A stretch of 35,629 nt of DNA from Mucilaginibacter sp. Its GTDB lineage: Bacteria > Bacteroidota > Bacteroidia > Sphingobacteriales > Sphingobacteriaceae. This document shows positions 17,466-24,979 of this stretch, in pieces. The notes beneath the pieces were generated by a model. It was not told where the DNA came from. It did no database searches and saw only the letters and a program-made list of their open reading frames with translations. Position 1 is the stretch's first letter. Each line of letters begins with the position of its first letter. The stretch lies in NCBI GenBank assembly GCA_028288285.1, contig JAQBNZ010000074.1, forward strand, positions 1 through 35,629, in the 5' to 3' direction. A program made the position numbers and the translations under genes.

Positions 17466-19001
17466 ATGAAAAAGAAATTAATAGCAATAAGCTGCCTTGC
17501 AGTATTTATGGCAATAAGTCCTTCATGTAAAAAAGAGTTTTTGCAACAAAGCGATCCAAATGCTGTTGCACTGGATGCCAGCTTTAATACACCAAACGAT
17601 GTTTTGTTAGCGGTTAACGGTATATATCAATCATTACGCAGTGGAAATAACATAGGCGAAAGCAGTGACCTGTGGACTGACCAGCGTTCTGATGATACAG
17701 GTACCAATGATAGCCAATCAAATGCGGGCGAACCTTTCCAGTTCAATAATTTTTCGCTTATTCCAGGTAATAGTTACTTAAAAAGCCATTGGGTGTCTTT
17801 GTATGGTACAATAACCCGCGCAAATGTTGTATTATCACATATTGATGGTGTTACATTTCCTGATCCAAAAGTAAAGCTTCAGTATATAGCAGAAGCTAAG
17901 TTTTTGCGGTCGCTTATGTATTTTCATTTAGTGCGCCTATGGGGCGATGTGCCGTTGGTAACTAAACAGTTAGGATCAACAGAAGTTAGTGCTGTAACTT
18001 TTCGCGAAAAAGAGGCTACAGTATATGCACAAATAGTAACCGACCTTACCGATGTGATAAAAAATAACGCGTTGCCTAATTTGCAAACCGGTGCTAATAT
18101 TGGCCGTGTATCTATGGCAGCTGCTAACACACTGTTAGGTCAGGTATATTTAACTATGGCTACTACATTAGATCCGGCAAACCGCCAAACAAACCTTACT
18201 AATGCCAAAACCTATTTAATGAACGCGTATAACATGCGTACATTTGGTGCGTTGAGCAGTATTCCTTATACAGATGTTTTTGATGTAAACAAAAAGTCTA
18301 CCTGTCCGGAATTAATTTTCCAGATCGTAAACAAGCAGGGTGATGTTGCTTACAGCTCTGCAATAGCTGCTAATAACCAGGCAAAAGGCGAAACAATAAA
18401 CTCACAAAAAACTGCTTCAGGCGCAGGATATAATGTTACGCATGACCTGATCAATGAATATGAAGCAGGCGATTCCCGTATGGCTTTTTCAGTTAAATTT
18501 GCTAATGACCCTATTGTAAAAGACTGGTTTGTTACCAAATTCAGAGATGCAAGTGATGCTGCCGGCAAGTTAGGTTACGGAGGTAATGATTGTATTTTAA
18601 TGCGCTACGCGGATGTTATACTAATGCTGGCAGAAGTTAATATGTACCTGGGCGATGATGCAACTGCTATACAGTATTTAGATATGGTACGTGTAAGAGC
18701 CGGTATGCCAACTTATGCAGTATCTATGGCAAATAGTGCTTACAGTACAAGTTTTCCAACACTTAAATTAGCCATTTTGCATGAGCGCCGTGTAGAACTG
18801 GCGTTTGAGCATCATCGCTGGTTTGATTTATTAAGAACTTTTACCACACCAGAACTGGTTGCTTATTTCAAAAATAAAAAACAGGCAGATTTTGGTTCTG
18901 CACAGTTGGCTAACTTTTCTACAAAAGACCGCTACTATCCTATACCATTTGATGAGTATAAGCTTGACCCGGTAAAAATGTATCAAAATCCGGGCTATTA
19001 A
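17466..19001 (+). CDS. SusD/RagB-family surface nutrient-binding lipoprotein
   Basis: The protein has 511 residues. A lipoprotein signal with Cys in SPSCKKEF is followed by the SusD N-terminal pattern DPNAVALDASFNTPNDVLLAVNGIYQSLR. TPR-like helices include AEAKFLRSLMYFHLVRLWGDVPLV, the hallmark of the family. The C-terminal part has ILMRYADVILMLAEV, RRVELAFEHHRWFDLLR and the closing YYPIPFDEYKL...QNPGY. All core segments are present. It is the extracellular lid of the upstream SusC barrel and is co-transcribed with it. A terminator follows at once, so the two genes form a complete unit. No glycoside hydrolase or peptidase lies adjacent, so the substrate cannot be read from context. Confidence 0.97.
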   Translation: MKKKLIAISCLAVFMAISPSCKKEFLQQSDPNAVALDASFNTPNDVLLAVNGIYQSLRSGNNIGESSDLWTDQRSDDTGTNDSQSNAGEPFQFNNFSLIPGNSYLKSHWVSLYGTITRANVVLSHIDGVTFPDPKVKLQYIAEAKFLRSLMYFHLVRLWGDVPLVTKQLGSTEVSAVTFREKEATVYAQIVTDLTDVIKNNALPNLQTGANIGRVSMAAANTLLGQVYLTMATTLDPANRQTNLTNAKTYLMNAYNMRTFGALSSIPYTDVFDVNKKSTCPELIFQIVNKQGDVAYSSAIAANNQAKGETINSQKTASGAGYNVTHDLINEYEAGDSRMAFSVKFANDPIVKDWFVTKFRDASDAAGKLGYGGNDCILMRYADVILMLAEVNMYLGDDATAIQYLDMVRVRAGMPTYAVSMANSAYSTSFPTLKLAILHERRVELAFEHHRWFDLLRTFTTPELVAYFKNKKQADFGSAQLANFSTKDRYYPIPFDEYKLDPVKMYQNPGY

Positions 19002-19020
19002 TTATTAATATTTTGAACTT

Positions 19021-19050
19021 AAAAGGAGGGCATTTATGCCCTCCTTTTTT
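19021..19050 (+). terminator. Strong rho-independent terminator after susD
   Basis: Perfect 12-bp arms AAAAGGAGGGCA (19021-19032) and TGCCCTCCTTTT (19037-19048) flank a TTTA loop and run into T's. It begins 20 bases after the stop at 19001. Confidence 0.93.
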
Positions 19051-19393
19051 ATTACACAAGTTTCCGAGCCAAATTAAACACCTGTTCAATGAAAGTCGAA
19101 AAAAGCCATTATAAGCATATTTGATAGTGCAATACCCGATAATTTGATAAGCCGGGCGGGCATTATAAGGTATTATATTATTAAAAATATTAAAACGTAA
19201 TTTTCTGTAATACAGGTAATTACTTGTACTTGCGTTGTAAGGCCGACAGGCATGTGTATCATTCTTCATTTTAAGCCGTAATTCATCGAGACAAACACTG
19301 TATTCGCCGATACATTAAATTAATAGCAGGTATAATTTGATTTATTTACTGCAATTAAATAAAGGCATTAAGCCTAAACTATATTCCGATACA
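19051..19393. other. Intergenic region between susD terminator and NHL lipoprotein gene
   Basis: This AT-rich stretch of about 340 bases has no credible gene. A 109-codon frame on the reverse strand runs through the susD terminator and has no recognisable content. It presumably contains the promoter of the NHL lipoprotein gene, but I found no exact TAnnTTTG box. Confidence 0.4.
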
Positions 19394-20743
19394 ATGAAGA
19401 AAACATCCACCCAAATTAAAGTATTATTATTAGTATTAATAACTGGCCTTAACGCCTGTATGAAAGGCAGCAGTGACGTTTTACCGGCGATGGTAACGTA
19501 CGATGTAGTTATTGATCCAACATCAACCAGTGCATGGAGCGGTGCATTTTTAACCAGCGGAACATCATCATTTACTGCTTATGGTGTTTGCTGGAGTGTT
19601 ACCAACCACGAACCTACTATTGCCGATTCCAAAACTTCAGAGCCTGTAGTTTTAATATCATACACCAGTAACCTTACCGGGCTTTTGCCCAATACCACTT
19701 ATTATGCGCGGGCGTATGCTACCAATTCCGCCGGTACCGGTTATGGCAATGTTATAAAGTTCACAACAGGTAGCGACCAGTCAACCGCTTATAAAACAGT
19801 AAGCACGTTAGCAGGTAACCTAACACCCGGCTTTGTAAATGGTACAGGTACAGCAGCAATGTTTAACAGTCCGATGGGAATGACAACCGATGCCGCAGGC
19901 AATATTTATGTTTCAGATTCATATAATTCGGCCATCAGGAAAATTACTCCGGCAGGGGTTGTGACCGCTGTTGCCGGTACAGGTGAGTTAGGTTATCTGG
20001 ACGGAACAGCAGCCACTGCTAAGTTTTACTCACCTTCCGGACTTGCAATTGATGCAAGCGGAAACATTTTTGTGGCCGACAGGGGCAATAACATGATCAG
20101 AAAGATAACCCCGGCAGGAGTGGTTAGTACATTTGCAGGTAGCGGTAATGCCGGCTACACCGATGGTACAGGTACAGCCGCAACCTTTAATACTCCAAGT
20201 GGAGTCGCTTTTGATGCCGCGGGCAATTTATACGTGGCTGACTATGGCAATAATTTAATAAGAAAGATAACTTCTGCAGGTATAGTTACCACTGTTGCAG
20301 GCAGCCGTGCAGTTGGATATGCAAATGGCCAGGGTATAGCTGCTAACTTTAACAAGCCGAGCAGTATTGCCGTTGATGCAGCCGGAAATATATATGTGAC
20401 CGAACCATACAATAATGCTATCAGAAAAATTAGCGCCGACTATATGGTAACCACTTTGGCGGGTGGGCCATCCGCTACCACTTTGGTTGGCAGCCCAATT
20501 GCAATTAGTATTGATGCCGCAGGGAACATGTTTATTGCCGATTATGACGGACGTATTTTAAAGATAAGCGCAGGTAAAATTTTAACTGTATTGGCAGGCA
20601 AATCAGGCATTACAGGATCAACTGACGGTGACGGTGGCAATGCCTCGTTCAATAACCCACAGGGGATAGCATCCGGGGCAAGCGGCAATATCTACGTTGC
20701 CGATTTTGGTAATAACCTGATCAGGAAAGTGAACCCCAATTAA
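19394..20743 (+). CDS. Surface lipoprotein with fibronectin-III-like domain and NHL-repeat propeller
   Basis: I chose the ATG at 19394 (449 residues) because it begins a lipoprotein signal with lipobox LNAC. An upstream in-frame TTG is less plausible. After the Cys comes a short fibronectin-like domain ending TTYYARAYATNSAGTGYGNVIKFTTG. Five or six NHL repeats follow, of the form GIAxDAAGNIYVADxxNNxIRKITPAGVVTTVAG, recurring about every 55-60 residues and closing the propeller with NLIRKVNPN. Such lipoproteins often accompany SusC/SusD units as accessory surface binding proteins. A terminator separates it from susD, so it has its own promoter. No enzymatic residues are evident. Confidence 0.85.
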   Translation: MKKTSTQIKVLLLVLITGLNACMKGSSDVLPAMVTYDVVIDPTSTSAWSGAFLTSGTSSFTAYGVCWSVTNHEPTIADSKTSEPVVLISYTSNLTGLLPNTTYYARAYATNSAGTGYGNVIKFTTGSDQSTAYKTVSTLAGNLTPGFVNGTGTAAMFNSPMGMTTDAAGNIYVSDSYNSAIRKITPAGVVTAVAGTGELGYLDGTAATAKFYSPSGLAIDASGNIFVADRGNNMIRKITPAGVVSTFAGSGNAGYTDGTGTAATFNTPSGVAFDAAGNLYVADYGNNLIRKITSAGIVTTVAGSRAVGYANGQGIAANFNKPSSIAVDAAGNIYVTEPYNNAIRKISADYMVTTLAGGPSATTLVGSPIAISIDAAGNMFIADYDGRILKISAGKILTVLAGKSGITGSTDGDGGNASFNNPQGIASGASGNIYVADFGNNLIRKVNPN

Positions 20744-20769
20744 TCTTATCATAATTAGTTTTAGTGTTT

Positions 20770-20810
20770 AAATTAAGCGGATGGCCGAAAGGTTGTCCGC
20801 TTAATTTTTT
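20770..20810 (+). terminator. Rho-independent terminator after the NHL lipoprotein gene
   Basis: The arms AAATTAAGCGGA (20770-20781) and TCCGCTTAATTT (20796-20807) continue inward as a weaker GGCC/GGTT stem on a GAAA loop. A T-run follows. It lies 26 bases after the stop at 20743. Confidence 0.9.
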
Positions 20811-20886
20811 GATATAAGTTAGACCTGTAATCAACAAATTTATCATCATCAGAACATAGTATAACCATAGATGTTAAGTTATTTCT

Positions 20887-21651
20887 ATGGATGAATCAGC
20901 AGAGTTTAACAAGGGCACGTTTTATTCCGGAACAAGCGGTTTAGTGCTTCCTGTCCCGAATAAGCAACTGTACCCACCCGAATTTCAGGATAAAAGCAGG
21001 TTGACTTATTACGCATCGCTTTTTAACAGCATAGAGATCAACAGCTCATTTTATAAAGTGCCCATGGCATCCACAGTTAAAAAATGGACTTCAGAGGTTC
21101 CGGACGGTTTCCGGTTCACGTTTAAACTTTGGCGCGACATAACCCATAATAAAGGACTGGTATTTAATCCTGCGGATGTAGACCGTTTTATGCAAGTGAT
21201 AGATGGGATAGGTAATAAGAAAGGCTGCTTGCTTATACAGTTTCCGCCAAGTGTAATGGTGGCAAGTTTTAACCAGTTAGAGAAGTTGTTGACGAGTATA
21301 CAAAATGCAGACACTATGCAACAATGGAATGTGGCTGCGGAGTTTCGTAACCCCAGTTGGTACCTTGAAGATGTTTACGCTATGCTTGATACCTATAATG
21401 CGGGCATGGTTATTCAGGACATGCCTGCTTCATTAACGCCTATGATAGATTTTTCAACACCGTTTGTTTATTTGCGTTTCCACGGACCAAACGGCGGTTA
21501 TAAGGGAACTTATACCGACGATTTTTTATATGAATATGCCCAGTATATTAATGACTGGCAGCAGGACGGTAAAACCGTTTATATCTATTTCAACAATACA
21601 ATGGGCGAGGCGGTTAAGAATTTAATAACGCTGAATAATTACCTTAAATAA
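20887..21651 (+). CDS. DUF72 (YecE-like) family protein
   Basis: The protein has 254 residues and covers one full DUF72 domain. Family landmarks are FYSGTSGLVLP near the start, LTYYASLFNSIEINSSFYKVPMASTV (about 40-65), FRFTFKLWRDITH, GCLLIQFPPS, WNVAAEFRNPSWY and the C-terminal FVYLRFHGPNGGYKGTY...YIYFNNTMGEAVKN. The fold is a TIM barrel. Biochemical function is not established in the family. No signal peptide is present, so it is cytoplasmic. It stands alone with terminators on both sides. Confidence 0.93.
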   Translation: MDESAEFNKGTFYSGTSGLVLPVPNKQLYPPEFQDKSRLTYYASLFNSIEINSSFYKVPMASTVKKWTSEVPDGFRFTFKLWRDITHNKGLVFNPADVDRFMQVIDGIGNKKGCLLIQFPPSVMVASFNQLEKLLTSIQNADTMQQWNVAAEFRNPSWYLEDVYAMLDTYNAGMVIQDMPASLTPMIDFSTPFVYLRFHGPNGGYKGTYTDDFLYEYAQYINDWQQDGKTVYIYFNNTMGEAVKNLITLNNYLK

Positions 21652-21680
21652 TGGAGTGTTAAGTTTTCATAACTAAACAT

Positions 21681-21713
21681 AAAAGCCACCCTGAGTTATC
21701 CAGATGGCTTTTA
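21681..21713 (+). terminator. Probable terminator after the DUF72 gene
   Basis: Stem AAAAGCCA (21681-21688) with TGGCTTTT (21705-21712), 29 bases after the stop. The T's of the 3' arm form part of the T-run. Confidence 0.7.
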
Positions 21714-21722
21714 TTAACCAGT

Positions 21723-21849
21723 GGTTGGTGAGAGCACCACAGGTGTTCGGAAGATTAAAAGAAGCGGCGGTTTGTGCGATTCCCCTCTCAAGAGGGGAAT
21801 TTTGTTAGCAATATCAATCTTCCAAACACTAGTAGTGAGAGCACCAACC
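21723..21849. repeat. 127-bp palindromic intergenic element with nested hairpins
   Basis: The outer 34-base ends are inverted repeats: GGTTGGTG (21723-21730) with CACCAACC (21842-21849), and TGTTCGGAAGATT (21744-21756) with AATCTTCCAAACA (21816-21828, one mismatch). Each end also carries the same-direction motif GTGAGAGCACCA, which is itself a small hairpin. The centre is a separate perfect palindrome with arms ATTCCCCTCT / AGAGGGGAAT (21779-21800). No reading frame is inside. The layout suggests a non-coding mobile or REP-like element between two convergent genes. Confidence 0.7.
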
Positions 21850-21857
21850 AGCATTAC

Positions 21858-22598
21858 TTACCAGGGAAGTTCTTCGCCTAAGTGAATAAAGCGGCCAGTA
21901 GGGCCATCTTCGCCAATAAGGGCCAGTGCTACACTGGTTTTGGCACCGTCGGTAATTTCCATATCGGCAGCATCCGTCCCCAGTTCTGTTTTTACCCAAC
22001 CCGGGTGGGCAGAGTTTACTTTAATACCAGTACCTTCAAGTTCAAGTGCCAGGTGATTAGTGTACATGTTTAAGGCAGCTTTCGATGCATTGTATGAAAG
22101 TGTTTTCATAGATGATATAGGGCTGTCTTTTAATGAATGTATAGTTAGTGAACCTAAAATGCTTGATAAGTTTACAATACGGCCGGCATCACTCTTTTTT
22201 ATTAATGGCAGCAATTCATTAGTAATAGCAACAAGGCTGAACAGGTTGGTATTAAATACATATTCAAATTCATCGTAAGTAGTGCCTGATATTGTTTTCT
22301 CAAACATTGACCAGTCTTTGGGGCCCACACCAGCGTTGTTGATAAGAATGTCCAGCTTGCCAAATTTTTCTTGCACGTACTTGGCAGCAGCTTTACGCTC
22401 ATCAACATTGGTTACATCAAGTTGTATACCATATGCATCAATACCTTGTTGTTTTAATTCATCGGCAGCTTCAGTTGCTGCACTTAACTGACGCGCAGCT
22501 AAAACTACTGTTACCCCTTGCTCGCCTAATTGTTTTGCGGTTTCGAACCCTAAGCCACGGTTAGCGCCTGTTATAAGTGCTATTTTTTGATTTTTCAT
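21858..22598 (-). CDS. Classical short-chain dehydrogenase/reductase (SDR)
   Basis: The protein has 246 residues. The cofactor loop TGANRGLG (10-17) starts a Rossmann fold, and DV at 61-62 (adenine-ring contact), NNAG (87-90), catalytic S145/S146, Y169 and K173 (YNASK) follow. All catalytic residues are intact, so it should be an NAD(P)-dependent oxidoreductase acting on a carbonyl or alcohol. The substrate cannot be inferred. R38 after the second strand hints at NADP preference. It is the last gene of a TetR-SDR-SDR run on the reverse strand and starts 32 bases after the preceding gene's stop. Confidence 0.93.
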   Translation of the reverse strand: MKNQKIALITGANRGLGFETAKQLGEQGVTVVLAARQLSAATEAADELKQQGIDAYGIQLDVTNVDERKAAAKYVQEKFGKLDILINNAGVGPKDWSMFEKTISGTTYDEFEYVFNTNLFSLVAITNELLPLIKKSDAGRIVNLSSILGSLTIHSLKDSPISSMKTLSYNASKAALNMYTNHLALELEGTGIKVNSAHPGWVKTELGTDAADMEITDGAKTSVALALIGEDGPTGRFIHLGEELPW

Positions 22599-22630
22599 TT
22601 TATTGTTGTGTTTAATTGTTTGATAATTTG

Positions 22631-23476
22631 TTATGCAGCTACATGGTCAGTACTGTTGGTCACAGCTTCCCAATCACTTATTTCTTTTTCCAGTTTAGTG
22701 ATCTTTTCACGATAAAAAGTGATAGTATCTTTACCCAAAGGCAAATGCACCGGAGGATTTTCTGCATTAGCCAATTGAATAAATGCCTGGCCCAATTTTG
22801 CCGGGTCGCCTGGTTGGTTACCATGTAGGCCGCCTACCACCGAGCGCATTTGGCCTACAGTATCTTTGTAATCAGCAATTGAATTTTCTGATTTGAATAA
22901 TGAGCTTTCATCTAAAAAGTTGGTGCTAAACAAACCTGGCTCAACGGCGGTAACTTTAATGCCTAATGATGCGGTTTCAATGGCCAATGCTTCTGTAATA
23001 CCTTCTACTGCGAATTTTGTTGATCCGTATAATCCCCAGCCGCCAATGCTTCCAAAACCAAATAACGAAGAAACGTTAATGACATGGCCAGAACGTTGTT
23101 TACGCATTTGAGGTAACACAGCGCGGGTTACGTTTAATAAGCCAAATACATTCGTATCGTATTGTTTTCTTACTTCGGCATCTGTAGCTTCTTCCACGCC
23201 GCTTAGCAGGCCATAGCCGGCGTTATTCACCAATATATCTATGCCACCAAATTTTTCAATAGCCTTGTCTGTGGCTATTTTTACCTGTGTTTCATTAGTA
23301 ACATCCATTACTGCAACAAATAAATCTGGATTGTTATTTAATGCTGCAGCCAGTAACTCAGGTTTGCTGCGCACAGTGGCTATTACCTTATTGCCTGCTT
23401 CAAGGGCCGATTTTGCAATCTCTAAACCGAAGCCTTTTGATGCCCCGGTTATGAACCACACTTTTTGAGTTTTCAT
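22631..23476 (-). CDS. Classical short-chain dehydrogenase/reductase (SDR), operator-controlled
   Basis: I chose the ATG at 23476 (281 residues). It starts MKTQKVWFITGASKGFG, right at the Rossmann fold. A longer frame reaching 23530 would translate the operator palindrome at 23505-23518 and is rejected. Landmarks are TGASKGFG (10-17), NNAG (84-87), S136/S137, Y150 and K154 (YGSTK). It is a complete SDR, longer at the C-terminus than its downstream neighbour and of unknown substrate. It lies between the TetR gene, whose operator precedes it, and a second SDR on the same strand, so the pair is likely induced when TetR binds a ligand. Confidence 0.92.
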   Translation of the reverse strand: MKTQKVWFITGASKGFGLEIAKSALEAGNKVIATVRSKPELLAAALNNNPDLFVAVMDVTNETQVKIATDKAIEKFGGIDILVNNAGYGLLSGVEEATDAEVRKQYDTNVFGLLNVTRAVLPQMRKQRSGHVINVSSLFGFGSIGGWGLYGSTKFAVEGITEALAIETASLGIKVTAVEPGLFSTNFLDESSLFKSENSIADYKDTVGQMRSVVGGLHGNQPGDPAKLGQAFIQLANAENPPVHLPLGKDTITFYREKITKLEKEISDWEAVTNSTDHVAA

Positions 23477-23504
23477 TTTGTTGTTGTTTGAGTTTGTATA
23501 ATTT

Positions 23505-23518
23505 AGACCGTTCGGTCT
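23505..23518. promoter_or_regulatory. TetR operator upstream of the SDR gene
   Basis: AGACCG-TT-CGGTCT is a perfect 6-bp-arm palindrome identical to the one in the TetR promoter at 24160-24173. It lies 28 bases before the SDR start codon. GACCGNNCGGTC-type boxes are typical TetR-family operators. Confidence 0.85.
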
Positions 23519-23541
23519 TTTTTGTGTCATAAAAAAAAAAT

Positions 23542-24129
23542 TTATGCAACCTGTGCTTCAATTTCAGTTTTAAGCATTTTTATAATAGTGTTTAGTTGAA
23601 TGTTATTGCCCATAACTCGTGCAATCATGGTAGCACCTTCCATCAGAGCAAAAAATTTAATTGCATACTCTTTGGCGTCCCAGCCTGTCTTTAACTCGCC
23701 GGATGCAATGCCATCTTCAATAATGCTGGCAATCAAATTTTGTGACCAATCCATCCCTTGTTTAACTTTTTGCTTTATAGCAGGGTTTGTGTCATCAGCC
23801 TCCATACCAAAATTTATCATAGGGCAACCACCCTGTAGCGGCGGATTTTCCGGATGGCTTAAAAAATCAAGATAGGCAAACAGCTTATTTTTAGCGCTTT
23901 TATGCTTATTAAGCCGTGTTGTAATCTTTTGGCCTAAAGTACTTAAGCAATGATCAACCACGGCATGTGATAAAGCATCCTTACTTTCAAAATGACCGTA
24001 TAAACCGCCCTTGGCCATTTTGGTAGCCTCCATAATGTCGCTCATGGCAGTACCCGCAACACCTTTAGTGTTAAACAACGGTGCTGATTGCTCTATTATA
24101 AATTGCCTTGTTCTTTCTGCCTTAGTCAT
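23542..24129 (-). CDS. TetR/AcrR-family transcriptional repressor
   Basis: I chose the ATG at 24129 (195 residues, MTKAERTRQF). A TTG eight codons upstream would lie at the promoter -7 box. The TetR helix-turn-helix spans about 4-50, with FIIEQSAPLFNTKGVAGTAMSDIMEATKMAKGGLYGHFESKDAL, the standard family signature. The C-terminal ligand-binding domain includes PPLQGGCPMINFGMEADD, seen in a subgroup of TetR regulators that often neighbour oxidoreductases. Two identical operators flank the gene, one in its own promoter and one before the SDR, so autorepression and control of both SDR genes are expected. The inducer is unknown. Confidence 0.93.
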   Translation of the reverse strand: MTKAERTRQFIIEQSAPLFNTKGVAGTAMSDIMEATKMAKGGLYGHFESKDALSHAVVDHCLSTLGQKITTRLNKHKSAKNKLFAYLDFLSHPENPPLQGGCPMINFGMEADDTNPAIKQKVKQGMDWSQNLIASIIEDGIASGELKTGWDAKEYAIKFFALMEGATMIARVMGNNIQLNTIIKMLKTEIEAQVA

Positions 24130-24150
24130 AACGTTTTCGTTTTGATAGAT

Positions 24151-24182
24151 CAAATATAAAGACCGTTCGGTCTATTATGCAA
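24151..24182 (-). promoter_or_regulatory. Bacteroidetes-type promoter of the TetR gene
   Basis: On the reverse strand TATATTTG (24151-24158) is an exact TAnnTTTG -7 box, and TTG (24180-24182) lies 21 bases further upstream as the -33 box. The start codon is 22 bases downstream of the -7 box. The TetR operator fills the space between the two boxes. Confidence 0.7.
24160..24173. promoter_or_regulatory. TetR operator in the tetR promoter
   Basis: AGACCG-TT-CGGTCT lies between the -33 and -7 boxes, where bound repressor would block RNA polymerase. It is identical to the copy at 23505-23518. Confidence 0.88.
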
Positions 24183-24338
24183 ATGGTATTTAGTAAGATG
24201 TTATCCCGATGACAAAAGGTAGCCGCGCGACTGTGAAACCAAAGTGGCCAATGAAATTGTTGGATGTATTTAACTGTCGCAAATCACCTTTAAATTTTCG
24301 TTTACATACCTAATTGTATAAGCTTACTGATTGTAAAT

Positions 24339-24566
24339 TTGTTAAGAATTAAAGCAAATAACAATGACAAAGCAACGCATCTTTTTGATAAATTAGCAAA
24401 GCCAGCACAACGGGCATTGGCAAATGCAGATATCAAAACATTGGAACAACTATCTCAGTTAACTGAAGCCGAATTGATGCAGCTGCATGGCATTGGCAAA
24501 AATGCGCTGCAAACTATTAAAGCCGATATGGCTAAACATCAAATTCATTTCCAAATTAAAAAGTAA
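24339..24566 (+). CDS. Small helix-hairpin-helix protein resembling the RNA polymerase alpha C-terminal domain
   Basis: The frame has 75 codons. Its centre, LAKPAQRALANADIKTLEQLSQLTEAELMQLHGIGKNALQTIKADM, is a compact HhH domain with the LHGIGKNAL hairpin. It resembles the DNA-binding C-terminal domain of the alpha subunit and similar short Bacteroidetes proteins. No in-frame ATG exists before the domain. TTG at 24339 is the likely start, and the ATG at 24364 is in another frame and soon stops. It is 18 bases upstream of the DUF4287 gene, so the pair is probably one operon. A DNA-binding role is inferred from the fold. Confidence 0.7.
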   Translation: MLRIKANNNDKATHLFDKLAKPAQRALANADIKTLEQLSQLTEAELMQLHGIGKNALQTIKADMAKHQIHFQIKK

Positions 24567-24584
24567 ACCAAAATAATCAACAAT

Positions 24585-24809
24585 ATGTCATTCCAGGGAT
24601 ACCTTAATACTATTAAAGAAAAAACAGGGAAAGGTCCAGCAGATTTTAGAGCCATAGCCGAAGAAAAGGGTTTTACCCAAAATGGTGAGCTAAAAGTAAA
24701 AGCCGGTGATATTACCAATTGGCTTAAAAACGATTTTGAATTAGGCCACGGGCATGGTATGGCTATTTATGCGCTACTTAAAGGCATAAAGAATGAGGAT
24801 AGCGTGTAG
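24585..24809 (+). CDS. DUF4287 family small protein
   Basis: The 74-residue protein matches the DUF4287 pattern: FQGYLNTIKEKTGKGPADFRAIAEEKG, then LKAGDITNWLK-like KVKAGDITNWLK, then ELGHGHGMAIYALLKG. The family is small, cytoplasmic and of unknown function. It is often found alone or fused to DUF5655. It shares a transcript with the HhH protein 18 bases upstream. Confidence 0.9.
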   Translation: MSFQGYLNTIKEKTGKGPADFRAIAEEKGFTQNGELKVKAGDITNWLKNDFELGHGHGMAIYALLKGIKNEDSV

Positions 24810-24818
24810 GTGATTTAA

Positions 24819-24920
24819 CTATTTTTGATACCAACCTTTATTATGCAGTAAAGAGAGAGCCCTGTAAAGCGTCTTGCCTTTGTCACTTAAATGAAATAAA
24901 TGCAGATCCTTTCCCTCAAT
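24819..24920 (-). pseudogene. Possible relic of a winged-helix (HxlR/MarR-like) regulator C-terminus
   Basis: On the reverse strand a 33-codon frame reads GKDLHLFHLSDKGKTLYRALSLLHNKGW and ends in TAG (24819-24821). Its HLSDKGKTLYRAL segment is like the wing/last-helix region of HxlR-type regulators (LTxKGxxLxPxL). An in-frame stop lies directly upstream at 24921-24923 and no start is present. It sits head-to-head with the aldo/keto reductase, the usual place for such a regulator. The match is short, so the family is tentative. Confidence 0.4.
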
Positions 24921-24979
24921 CTATATTATGTATTTAATTTGCCCCGTATCTTCATAAAACATTTAATCTACTTATACAT

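Noticed and set aside
18940..19269. 109-codon reverse-strand frame at the susD 3' end
   Set aside because: It runs through susD and a strong terminator and translates to no recognisable protein.
23477..23530. N-terminal extension of the 281-residue dehydrogenase
   Set aside because: The 18 extra codons read through the operator palindrome and precede the normal Rossmann start.
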